Source: Bacteroidota bacterium
GTDB lineage: Bacteria > Bacteroidota > Bacteroidia > CAIKAF01
NCBI GenBank assembly: GCA_023432985.1
Contig: JAEZEQ010000059.1
Coordinates: 1-58,391 of the forward strand
Length of the DNA stretch: 58,391 nucleotides
Direction: 5' to 3'
Each line of letters starts with the position of its first letter. Position 1 is the first letter of the stretch. The notes beneath the pieces are model-generated. The model saw nothing but the letters and a program-made list of their open reading frames with translations, ran no database searches and was not told the DNA's origin. The translations under genes were made by a program, and so were the position numbers. Below, one piece after another: positions 1-6,918 of this stretch.

Positions 1-1111
1 TCACTTCGCCTTCGAATATAGCTCGAGCAGAGGAACCTGCCGGTGCGGTAATATCCACGCCGTCATTTTTAATGGTCACCCCTTTTAAATAAGGATGCGG
101 CTGCACCCCATATTTGCCGGTGATTGCACCTCTTTCTACCGGCCAAGACATATTGCCCTTATTGCCCTCAAAAGATGCGCTTTTCAATTTTGTGGCCGGG
201 GTTACCATATCGGTTTTAGCAATGGGTTTTGGCGCCGGAGCGGCAGTACCCCCACTCTTTGCAGCAGCGGCAGCTTTGCGCGCCTCTTCTTCGGCTTTTT
301 TCTTCGCTGCGGCTTCGGCTTTTTTACGCTCTTCTTCGATCAATTTACGCACTATATCCTGGATTTTCTTCTCCAGTTGCTGGCGTTCTAACTCACTTTT
401 CTTGATTTTCTTCCGCAGCTCAGCCTCTTTACCCCGCAATTGTTGGGCTAATTTAGTCTGATCCTGCTTCTCGATTTCCAGAACTTGCTTTTCGGCTTCC
501 TCTGCTTTCAATACAGCCGATTTACTTACCCGATTGGAATCAAGTTTGTTGATTACCTGATTCAAATAATTTCGGGTTTCGTTCAGCTGAGATAATTGCA
601 CCCGTCTGAAACCGGCCAACTGATTGAAAAAACGAGCTCTGGCAAAAGCCTGATTCATGTTTTCGGAGGCTAAAATATACAAAACCTGATCGTCTGAATT
701 CCGATTTTTATATGCAAAATATACCATGCGACCATAAGCTTCTTTCAGCTCTTTCTCGAGCTTTTCCAATTCCGCTTTTTGCCGCTTTTGAATTTCCATT
801 TCCTGCTCAATGCTACGCACTTCCTCACGAAAAGTCTCGACCAATTCTTCCCTAAACTGAATTTTGGTAGATAATTGATCTATATATTGTAAGGTTTTTT
901 TCTGTTTGGTAGTGGTAGAACTCAACTCTTTGCTGGCATTACTTATTTCGCGTGCCAAATACTTCTTTTTACTTTCCAGTTTCGACTTCTCCTTTTTGAG
1001 AGAAGTAGTCCCCTTCTGGGCAAGGGAAATAAAACCTATACCATTCCAAAGTATAGCCGCTATAGCTATCAATAACAATCGTCCAAATCTTTTTCCCAAC
1101 ATCAATTTCAT
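1..1111 (-). CDS. EnvC-like murein hydrolase activator, partial at left edge
   Basis: The reading frame is open from an ATG at 1111 down to base 1, giving 370 residues, so the C-terminus lies outside the window. Seen: an N-terminal hydrophobic segment (about residues 9-30, ending SLAQ) that looks like a signal peptide, then a long Lys/Glu/Gln-rich coiled coil (about 35-260), an Ala/Lys linker, and the start of an M23/LytM domain (MSWPVERGAITGKYG, then KNDGVDITAPAG). Where catalytic LytM enzymes carry the zinc-binding His of HxxxD, this protein has Asn (NDGVD). That is typical of EnvC-type activators, which switch on cell-wall amidases during division. The coiled coil plus degenerate LytM layout is known for EnvC; the role here is inferred. 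A second in-frame ATG lies at 1102. The gene follows two thioredoxin-fold genes on the same strand but is separated from them by a terminator-like hairpin. Confidence 0.85.
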   Translation of the reverse strand, partial: MKLMLGKRFGRLLLIAIAAILWNGIGFISLAQKGTTSLKKEKSKLESKKKYLAREISNASKELSSTTTKQKKTLQYIDQLSTKIQFREELVETFREEVRSIEQEMEIQKRQKAELEKLEKELKEAYGRMVYFAYKNRNSDDQVLYILASENMNQAFARARFFNQLAGFRRVQLSQLNETRNYLNQVINKLDSNRVSKSAVLKAEEAEKQVLEIEKQDQTKLAQQLRGKEAELRKKIKKSELERQQLEKKIQDIVRKLIEEERKKAEAAAKKKAEEEARKAAAAAKSGGTAAPAPKPIAKTDMVTPATKLKSASFEGNKGNMSWPVERGAITGKYGVQPHPYLKGVTIKNDGVDITAPAGSSARAIFEGEV

Positions 1112-1117
1112 CAGTGT

Positions 1118-1151
1118 AAAAATGAGAAAAGCCCCGCTTTTAAACGAGGCT
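1118..1151 (-). terminator. Intrinsic terminator-like hairpin just upstream of the EnvC-like gene
   Basis: On the minus strand AGCCTCG and CGGGGCT form a 7-bp stem with one G-U pair around an 8-nt loop, followed by TTTCTCATTTTT. It ends the transcript of the thioredoxin-fold operon. It lies only about 7 nt before the EnvC-like start codon, so it may instead act as an attenuator. Confidence 0.6.
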
Positions 1152-1197
1152 CTGTCTACTTTTATTTCAACGAAAGATTGTTAACACTTAGTGGCGA

Positions 1198-1806
1198 CTA
1201 TTTTTTGCGCCATTTTATGGTACATCCTACGGCTTTTACTTCTTGTTTTTCAACTGTTTTCCCGGCCAGTAATGCGTCCACAGCCATTTGCACATAATGC
1301 TCCTGCGCTTTCTCTCCAGACTCGGCATTGTCGTCGATAGCTCCTATATAACGCAAATGGTATTTTCCTTTTTTTCCTACTTTTTCAACCACAAATACAT
1401 GCGGTGTGCGCGTAGCACCATAGGCTTTGGCAACTTCCTGCGTTTCGTCTATGGTATAAGGAAATGGATAGGATTTATCCTTAGCGATACGTTGCATTTC
1501 CTCGAAACTGTCTTCCGGTTGTATGGCAGGATCATTGGGATTAATGGCAATAACCGGATAACCCAGTTCCCTGTATTTATTATCTAAATCAATAATCCTT
1601 TGTTCGTATACCTGACTAAAAGGACAATGATTGCAGGTGAATATTATAATAGCACCCTTATTGCCTTCAAGACTGCTTAAAGAAATGATGTTTTCATCTA
1701 CATTTCTCAGATTGAAATCAGATACTTTTGCTCCGATTTTATAGCCCTGGGCAACAACTTGTGCACACAGCATTAAGCCTACACTTGCAAGAATAATTTT
1801 CTTCAT
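1198..1806 (-). CDS. Exported redoxin-domain (PRX-like) protein
   Basis: A 202-residue protein with a signal peptide (first about 20 residues, ending VVAQ) and an AhpC/Redoxin fold. The motif FTCNHCPFSQVYEQ (about 57-70) supplies a CxxC active site in the arrangement of the peroxiredoxin-like PRX_like1 group. Further conserved parts are AINPNDP and the cis-proline region TRTPHVFVV. It probably acts as a periplasmic or envelope thiol-disulfide oxidoreductase; the substrate is unknown. Its ATG overlaps the stop of the upstream thioredoxin gene (ATGA at 1803-1806), so the two are translationally coupled and may form a redox pair. Function beyond the fold is inferred. Confidence 0.85.
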   Translation of the reverse strand: MKKIILASVGLMLCAQVVAQGYKIGAKVSDFNLRNVDENIISLSSLEGNKGAIIIFTCNHCPFSQVYEQRIIDLDNKYRELGYPVIAINPNDPAIQPEDSFEEMQRIAKDKSYPFPYTIDETQEVAKAYGATRTPHVFVVEKVGKKGKYHLRYIGAIDDNAESGEKAQEHYVQMAVDALLAGKTVEKQEVKAVGCTIKWRKK

Positions 1807-2279
1807 TTTTTCTCCTTTAAATATTTAATAATTATTGTGTTTAATTGCTCATAAGTCAACTCTCCTTCATGAAAATAGACCTTTTGTCCGTCTTTAAATA
1901 CAGCAGTAGCCGGAATGGCTCCGGAAAAATCTTTATCCAACAAACCAATCCACTCCGAATCACCTGAATCGGATAAATGTATAGAAGGTATGCTAATATT
2001 TCTTGTTTCTAAAAAAGGCAATACCATATCTTTTCGGGCAGAAAAATCTACACTTGCCAAAAGGAAATGAACTTCGGGAAATTCCTCGCTTGCCTTTTGA
2101 AAATAGGGCAATTCGCTCACACAAGGTTTACACCATGTTGCCCATATATTCAATACATAGAGACCTTTACTTTCTTTAATCGTTTTCTCCATTTCCAAAT
2201 AAGGAATGGAACGGATTTGCTGAGCATTCAGATAGGAAGCCGTTGAGAATAATGCTATGATATATATCCAATTTTTCAT
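1803..2279 (-). CDS. TlpA-like exported thioredoxin
   Basis: A 158-residue protein with a short signal peptide (MKNWIYIIALFSTASYLNAQ) and a single thioredoxin domain. The active site is WATWCKPC at about residues 46-53, and the cis-Pro segment is GAIPATAVF. The WCxPC form with a leader is characteristic of TlpA/ResA-type periplasmic thiol reductases used in cytochrome maturation or general disulfide reduction. It overlaps both neighbours by 4 bases (ATGA), sitting between a GlmU-like enzyme and a second redoxin. Nothing in the sequence fixes the substrate. Confidence 0.87.
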   Translation of the reverse strand: MKNWIYIIALFSTASYLNAQQIRSIPYLEMEKTIKESKGLYVLNIWATWCKPCVSELPYFQKASEEFPEVHFLLASVDFSARKDMVLPFLETRNISIPSIHLSDSGDSEWIGLLDKDFSGAIPATAVFKDGQKVYFHEGELTYEQLNTIIIKYLKEKK

Positions 2280-3439
2280 AAACCTATTCTATATTTCTGA
2301 CTATAATCGAAAATCGTTTTAAAGATATTCTGTTCTACTTCATCAAATTCCATGCCTCTTCTTTCAAATACCCGTTTTGCTGTTTCCACGGCCTGAGAAA
2401 GGGAATATTCCTGCATGGCCTGAGGTCCGCCCCAGCTGAAGGAAGGAATAAAGTTCCGCGGGAATCCGGCTCCGAAAATATTGGCACTGACACCCACTAC
2501 TGTGCCCGTATTGAACATAGTATTGATAGCGCTTTTACTATGGTCTCCCATAATCAGCCCACAGAATTGAAGTCCGCTCTGCGCAAAACCTTCTTTCCTG
2601 TAATTCCACAATTTCACCGGGGCATAATTATTCTTGAGGTTACTATTATTGGTATCGGCGCCCAAATTGCACCATTCACCCAGAACGCTATTGCCTAAAA
2701 AGCCGTCATGTGCTTTGGAGCTATAGCCAAAAATCACGGAATTATTTACCTCTCCACCTACTTTCACATGTGGACCAAAGATGGATGCTCCATATATTTT
2801 TGCTCCCATTTTGAGCTGACTATTCGGGCCTAAATAAAAAGGTCCCCGAACAGAACAGGACTCCATAATTTCGGCATTTTCAGCAATATAAATTGGACCG
2901 CTGCGGGTATTTAGCACCGAGGCTTCGACTACAGCTCCTTCTTCGATAAACAAAGCATTTTTATCCCCGATCAGGCGATTCGAATCCGACAAAACCTGCG
3001 AAATTCTACCCTTGGTCATAAGTTCGAAATCCATACGTAAAACCTCATCAGCAAAGCGAAAGATATCCCAAGGTTTTTTAATTTTCAGTAAGGATGATGT
3101 GTATACTATTTTCTCAGAAACAGACTCCCCGATTCGGGCAATTATTTCGCCTTCATGTTCCAGTGCTTGTCCATCCTTCAGATTCAAAATCCGTTCGCCC
3201 AATTCTTTAGTAGCGATCACAGAAGCATGAATAAAACAATGTATTCCCGGGATTGCGGCGGGAAATTTCTCCCTCAAATAAGGCATAGAATCGAAGTACA
3301 CCGGCATATTCAATATTTTCTGCCATCTTTCGGCCTGGGTAAAAATCCCCGTTCTAAACGCAGCGACCGGCCGTGTAAAGCTAAGGGGCAACATATCCTG
3401 CCATAAAGCTTCTTCTTCAAACAACACAATTCCATTCAT
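2276..3439 (-). CDS. GlmU-like putative sugar nucleotidyltransferase/acyltransferase
   Basis: A 387-residue protein of the Bacteroidota GlmU-like family. The N-terminal part lacks the classical GxGTRM nucleotide-binding loop and instead has the family signature LPLSFTRPVAAFRTGI. Residues of about 160-330 form a left-handed beta-helix of hexapeptide repeats (for example IYIAENAEIMESCSVRG and GAKIYGASIFGPHVKVGG). The family is annotated by similarity as UDP-GlcNAc diphosphorylase/glucosamine-1-phosphate acetyltransferase-like, with a presumed role in supplying UDP-GlcNAc or a related nucleotide sugar. The exact reaction is not established here. The gene starts 2 nt after the stop of a glycosyltransferase gene and overlaps the downstream thioredoxin by ATGA. 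Confidence 0.82.
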   Translation of the reverse strand: MNGIVLFEEEALWQDMLPLSFTRPVAAFRTGIFTQAERWQKILNMPVYFDSMPYLREKFPAAIPGIHCFIHASVIATKELGERILNLKDGQALEHEGEIIARIGESVSEKIVYTSSLLKIKKPWDIFRFADEVLRMDFELMTKGRISQVLSDSNRLIGDKNALFIEEGAVVEASVLNTRSGPIYIAENAEIMESCSVRGPFYLGPNSQLKMGAKIYGASIFGPHVKVGGEVNNSVIFGYSSKAHDGFLGNSVLGEWCNLGADTNNSNLKNNYAPVKLWNYRKEGFAQSGLQFCGLIMGDHSKSAINTMFNTGTVVGVSANIFGAGFPRNFIPSFSWGGPQAMQEYSLSQAVETAKRVFERRGMEFDEVEQNIFKTIFDYSQKYRIGL

Positions 3440-3441
3440 AC

Positions 3442-4566
3442 TTACAAAGGTAATATATCTAATACTTTTTCTTCATTTTCGCGGCAAAGGATTTCGGCGG
3501 CATATGCCGTATTCTTTTTCCATTGCTTATAGCGTTCTTCATTTTCAAAAACAAATTCAATTGCTTCGGCCAGGGCATTGGGATTTAGGTCTTTTATCTT
3601 CACCCCTACTTCAAACCCGTCAACGATGCGACTTAATTCGGGCAAATCAGAAACCAAAACGGGAATTTCGGCCTGAATATAATCGAAAATCTTATTGGGC
3701 AGGGCGAGGCGATAATTTAAATTCGTGTCTTTATCCAGACTTAATCCCAAATCACAGGAACGTGTATATTCCATAAGTTGCAGATAGGGCATGCGATCAA
3801 AAAATAGCACTTTCTGTTCCATACCCAGGGTTTTTACCTTCCTCTTTAAAAGAGGCAATACATCTCCTGAGCCGGCAATTATTAACGTATATGCATCAGA
3901 AAGCAATGCCATGGCTTCAACGGCTTCTTCGGCTCCCCTATCTACGTTTATTCCGCTGCCTTGTAAAATAATACGCTTTTTGTCGGCCGGAAGTCCCAAC
4001 TTTTCCAATCCGGGCAAGTCCGTTTTCACCAGTCTATATGGCATATTTCTCAATACATGAAAGGGTTTCTTGTATTTTTTTGTATATACATCAGCTATAC
4101 TTTGGTTTACGGTGAAAAAATAATCTGCTTTTGGCAAGCATATTTTTTCGAATAGCGTCCACACTTTTTTGGCAAAGGGGTTTCTTTGCAATTCGGGCAC
4201 TTCGGTAAAATACTCATGCGCATCATAAATAAGAGTTATATTTTTTTTTAAGGTTCGAACAAGTGCGGAAGCGGGCAATGTATCCAAATCATTGGCCCAG
4301 ATCAGGCCGGAAGCATGTCGGCATAAAAAGAAAAAAAGGCGGATGGAATATTCGGCATAAAAAAAGGGGCCGGAATGAAAAAAGTGTTTCCTTCGTGTAT
4401 AGTCGAAGGGCAAATCGGGCATGGGCAGACTGTTTTTCAGCACCCTTCCGTACAGATGAACCCTATAGCCTTTATTATGCCAATAGCGCGCAATACGCAA
4501 TACCCTTTGATCGGTAGCCAGGTCATTGATTACAGGGATACATATATGCTTAACAGGTTTCGACAT
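3442..4566 (-). CDS. Glycosyltransferase, family 4 (GT-B)
   Basis: A 374-residue GT-B glycosyltransferase. Seen: the N-terminal domain start HICIPVINDLATDQRVLRIA, then a DAHEYFTEVPEL segment, then the C-terminal nucleotide-sugar domain with GSGINVDRGAEEAVEAM, and the donor-binding E-rich segment PNKIFDYIQAEIPVLVSDLP. No transmembrane segments stand out. It is the first gene of a minus-strand operon leading into the GlmU-like gene, consistent with envelope or surface polysaccharide synthesis. The acceptor and the donor sugar cannot be read from the sequence. A TAATTTTG -7 box lies 11 nt before the ATG. Confidence 0.87.
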   Translation of the reverse strand: MSKPVKHICIPVINDLATDQRVLRIARYWHNKGYRVHLYGRVLKNSLPMPDLPFDYTRRKHFFHSGPFFYAEYSIRLFFFLCRHASGLIWANDLDTLPASALVRTLKKNITLIYDAHEYFTEVPELQRNPFAKKVWTLFEKICLPKADYFFTVNQSIADVYTKKYKKPFHVLRNMPYRLVKTDLPGLEKLGLPADKKRIILQGSGINVDRGAEEAVEAMALLSDAYTLIIAGSGDVLPLLKRKVKTLGMEQKVLFFDRMPYLQLMEYTRSCDLGLSLDKDTNLNYRLALPNKIFDYIQAEIPVLVSDLPELSRIVDGFEVGVKIKDLNPNALAEAIEFVFENEERYKQWKKNTAYAAEILCRENEEKVLDILPL

Positions 4567-4577
4567 CTCAGTGTTTA

Positions 4578-4585
4578 CAAAATTA
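4578..4585 (-). promoter_or_regulatory. -7 promoter box for the glycosyltransferase operon
   Basis: TAATTTTG on the minus strand is an exact TAnnTTTG Bacteroidota -7 box, 11 nt from the ATG at 4566. A TTTG lies upstream at a 15-nt spacing, shorter than the usual 17-23. Confidence 0.5.
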
Positions 4586-4629
4586 GACGAGAAAATGAAT
4601 CAAACTAAAAAAATGTAGAAATTTGTACA

Positions 4630-5649
4630 ATGAAAATGGAGGAAAATGTATCATTGCGCGAGTGGAATAGTTTCGGGCTCGATATTTGGGCGAAGAAAGT
4701 CTTTGTTTTAGAAAGGGAAGAAGATTTTCCGACTTTTAAAAAATATTTCAATCAGGAGCGAAGAGATTTTCTGATATTAGGAGGTGGAAGCAATATCTTA
4801 TTCATTCATGAACCGGATATGCTCATTGGGAAAATGCAAATTAAGGGCATAGAATGTATTGCGGAAGATGCAGAAAGTATGACCCTTAGAGTGGGTGCGG
4901 GCGAAAATTGGCATCAATTTGTATTGTGGACAGTAGAGAGAAATCTGGGTGGCATTGAAAACTTATCCTTAATTCCGGGTACGGTTGGTGCTTCTCCTAT
5001 TCAGAATATCGGTGCATACGGAGTGGAAGTAAAAGATATAATTGAGTCTGTTGAGGCCTGGCATATAGAGGACGAAAAATGGATTCGTTTGTCGAATAAG
5101 GAATGTGCTTTTGATTATAGAAATTCCATTTTCAAGCAGGCATTGAAGGGGAAGCTCATTATTTCAAGAGTTATTTTCAAGCTTCAAAAAAATCCGACTC
5201 AATTCAAAACCGAATACGGATCCATTAGAGAAGAGTTAGAAAAGCGTCAATGGCTTCCATCCGTAAAAAATATAAGTGAAGTTGTAATAGCCATTCGGAA
5301 AAGCAAGCTACCCGATCCGGCAGAAATAGGCAATGCGGGAAGTTTTTTCAAAAATCCGCTCATTAGGGTCGAACAATTTCAAAAACTCATTGCACAATAT
5401 CCCGAAATGCCGCATTATCCTACAGCGGATACAGAATGGGTTAAAGTACCTGCGGGCTGGTTAATAGAAAAAGCCGGATGGAAAGGATTTCGCAGAGGAG
5501 ATGTGGGCGTACACAGTAAGCAGGCCCTGGTTTTGGTGAACTATGGAAAAGGAACCGGCAGCGAAATATACGCACTCAGTGGCGAAATAATGGCCGATAT
5601 TTACAGTAAATTTGGAATTGAACTCGAAAGAGAGGTAAACTGTATATAA
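4630..5649 (+). CDS. murB: UDP-N-acetylenolpyruvoylglucosamine reductase MurB
   Basis: A 339-residue flavoenzyme that reduces UDP-GlcNAc-enolpyruvate to UDP-MurNAc in the cytosolic phase of peptidoglycan synthesis. Seen: N-terminal SLREWNSFGLDIWA, FAD-binding loop LILGGGSNILF (about 55-65), IPGTVGASPIQNIGAYGVE, the proton-donor serine segment IGNAGSFFKNP, and the C-terminal GSEIYALSGEI containing the catalytic Glu. The length and motifs fit type I MurB, as in E. coli. ATG 4630 is chosen; an in-frame ATG 6 nt later is an alternative. The gene stands alone, divergent from the glycosyltransferase operon and followed at once by a bidirectional terminator. Confidence 0.96.
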   Translation: MKMEENVSLREWNSFGLDIWAKKVFVLEREEDFPTFKKYFNQERRDFLILGGGSNILFIHEPDMLIGKMQIKGIECIAEDAESMTLRVGAGENWHQFVLWTVERNLGGIENLSLIPGTVGASPIQNIGAYGVEVKDIIESVEAWHIEDEKWIRLSNKECAFDYRNSIFKQALKGKLIISRVIFKLQKNPTQFKTEYGSIREELEKRQWLPSVKNISEVVIAIRKSKLPDPAEIGNAGSFFKNPLIRVEQFQKLIAQYPEMPHYPTADTEWVKVPAGWLIEKAGWKGFRRGDVGVHSKQALVLVNYGKGTGSEIYALSGEIMADIYSKFGIELEREVNCI

Positions 5650-5652
5650 AAA

Positions 5653-5672
5653 AAAGTCACCGAAGTGACTTT
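5653..5672. terminator. Bidirectional terminator between murB and the DUF3127 gene
   Basis: AAAGTCAC-CGAA-GTGACTTT is a perfect 8-bp hairpin with a 4-nt loop. It has A-rich sequence on the left and T-rich on the right, serving convergent genes that end at 5649 (+) and 5678 (-). Confidence 0.75.
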
Positions 5673-5677
5673 ATCAA

Positions 5678-6070
5678 TTAAAACGGTAAATCGTCATCTA
5701 TACCCGATGAGGATTGTGTGTTAAATTCTTCCGTTTGGTATGAAGTATTTCCTGTGGGATTATTCTGCACATTTGATGAAGATGAGTTATCTCCTGAAGG
5801 CGCACCATCCAATTCAATACGCCATGCTTTAAGGTCTGTATAAAACTTTCCGTTGAATTCGCGGCTTTCGGGATCGAAAAATACTTTCACTACATTTCCG
5901 GGTTGTATGTGTTGAAGCGCATCGGTTTTATCTCCCCATGCGGCAAAAGCTACTTTTTTGGGATAATTGCCTAAGGTCTCAACAACAAAAAGTTGTTTTT
6001 TCCACATACCGTTTTTGCCCTGCCCTGTTTCCGGATCCAGAATTCTTTCTAATTTTCCTGTTAATTCCAT
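5678..6070 (-). CDS. DUF3127 (OB-fold-like) protein
   Basis: A 130-residue cytosolic protein matching the DUF3127 family of Bacteroidota: MELTGKLERILDPETGQGKN, KQLFVVETLGNYPKKVAFAAWG, then a Ser/Asn/Gln-rich linker and an acidic tail (GIDDDLPF). The layout resembles single-stranded DNA-binding proteins: an OB-fold body, a disordered linker and a short acidic C-terminus ending DDLPF, like the DDDIPF tail of SSB. The likeness to SSB is inference from architecture; the family function is not established. It is convergent with murB and divergent from pdxH. Confidence 0.78.
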   Translation of the reverse strand: MELTGKLERILDPETGQGKNGMWKKQLFVVETLGNYPKKVAFAAWGDKTDALQHIQPGNVVKVFFDPESREFNGKFYTDLKAWRIELDGAPSGDNSSSSNVQNNPTGNTSYQTEEFNTQSSSGIDDDLPF

Positions 6071-6088
6071 CTTTATAACTAATTTCTA

Positions 6089-6096
6089 CAAAAATA
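6089..6096 (-). promoter_or_regulatory. -7 box for the DUF3127 gene
   Basis: TATTTTTG on the minus strand, 18 nt before the ATG at 6070, is an exact TAnnTTTG match. No clear -33 TTG is seen. Confidence 0.4.
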
Positions 6097-6140
6097 CATA
6101 AATCATTTATTTATTCTTCCTCTTTTACTAAAAATATGGC

Positions 6141-6148
6141 TAATTTTG
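6141..6148 (+). promoter_or_regulatory. -7 box for pdxH
   Basis: TAATTTTG is an exact TAnnTTTG match ending 9 nt before the ATG at 6158. It includes the TTG at 6146, which argues that this TTG is promoter and not a start codon. Confidence 0.45.
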
Positions 6149-6157
6149 AAGAAAAGT

Positions 6158-6808
6158 ATGGTCATGAAAGAGTTCATTTCAAAATTGAGAAAAGATTATG
6201 GTCAGCAAGAATTGCACGAAGACCAGGTCAACAAAAATCCCATATTGCAATTCGAAAAATGGTTTACGGAGATTATAAACAAAGGAGTTCTTGAACCCAA
6301 TGCGATGACCTTAAGTACGGCCTCAAAAGATGGGAAAGTTTCGGCACGAATTGTATTATTGAGAAATTTCTCGAAAGATGGATTTTCTTTTTATACCAAT
6401 TACAATAGCCGTAAAGGCAAAGATTTGGCCGAGAATCCCTATGCTTGTTTGAATTTCTTTTGGTGTGAAGCTGAAAGGCAGGTACGCATTTCGGGCAAAG
6501 TACGTAAAACATCGTTGATAGAAAGTATGGAATATTTCGATAGCCGACCCGAGGAAAGTCGAATTGGCGCCTGGGCCAGCGATCAAAGCGAAGTGATAGC
6601 CAACCGAGAAGTATTGGAAAAAAAGGTGGAAGAAATGACCCTGAAATTCAAAAATAAAAGCATAGAAAAGCCGCCTCATTGGGGTGGATTTATTGTAGAG
6701 CCTGAAGAAATTGAATTTTGGCAAGGAAGACCCAGTCGTTTACACGATCGCATTTTATATAAGAAAAACAAGCAGGGGAAATGGGATATTTTCCGTCTTA
6801 ATCCATAG
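6158..6808 (+). CDS. pdxH: Pyridoxamine/pyridoxine 5'-phosphate oxidase PdxH
   Basis: An FMN-dependent oxidase that makes pyridoxal 5'-phosphate from PNP or PMP, the last step of vitamin B6 synthesis and salvage. About 216 residues, the usual length. Seen: RKDYGQQELHEDQVNKNP at the N-terminus, VLLRNFSKDGFSFYTNYNSR with the FMN-phosphate-binding RIVLL/YTN region, ERQVRISGKV, SRPEESRIGAWASDQS, WGGFIVEPEEIEFWQGRPSR, and the C-terminal RLHDRILY plus RLNP. The ATG at 6158 is chosen (6164 is an alternative). An in-frame TTG at 6146 lies inside the putative -7 box. A single-gene unit with its own terminator. Confidence 0.95.
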   Translation: MVMKEFISKLRKDYGQQELHEDQVNKNPILQFEKWFTEIINKGVLEPNAMTLSTASKDGKVSARIVLLRNFSKDGFSFYTNYNSRKGKDLAENPYACLNFFWCEAERQVRISGKVRKTSLIESMEYFDSRPEESRIGAWASDQSEVIANREVLEKKVEEMTLKFKNKSIEKPPHWGGFIVEPEEIEFWQGRPSRLHDRILYKKNKQGKWDIFRLNP

Positions 6809-6832
6809 TCTTTATTGGGCATTAAATATTAA

Positions 6833-6862
6833 AAGCAAGCATCATCGGCTTGCTTTTTTTTT
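6833..6862 (+). terminator. Intrinsic terminator of pdxH
   Basis: AAGCAAGC and GCTTGCTT form an 8-bp stem with a 7-nt loop, followed by an uninterrupted T run. Confidence 0.85.
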
Positions 6863-6866
6863 ATCA

Positions 6867-6900
6867 CAAAAAAAAAGAGCCTTGTTAAACAAGGCTCTTT
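6867..6900 (-). terminator. Intrinsic terminator of the OmpA-family gene
   Basis: AAAGAGCCTTG-TTAAA-CAAGGCTCTTT is an 11-bp perfect hairpin. On the minus strand it is followed by a run of T (complement of the A run at about 6868-6876), and it lies just after the stop at 6919. Confidence 0.85.
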
Positions 6901-6918
6901 TCTATATACATTTTGTTA

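Noticed and set aside
6146..6157. TTG start extending pdxH by four codons
   Set aside because: The TTG is the end of an exact -7 box (TAATTTTG), so it lies upstream of transcription.
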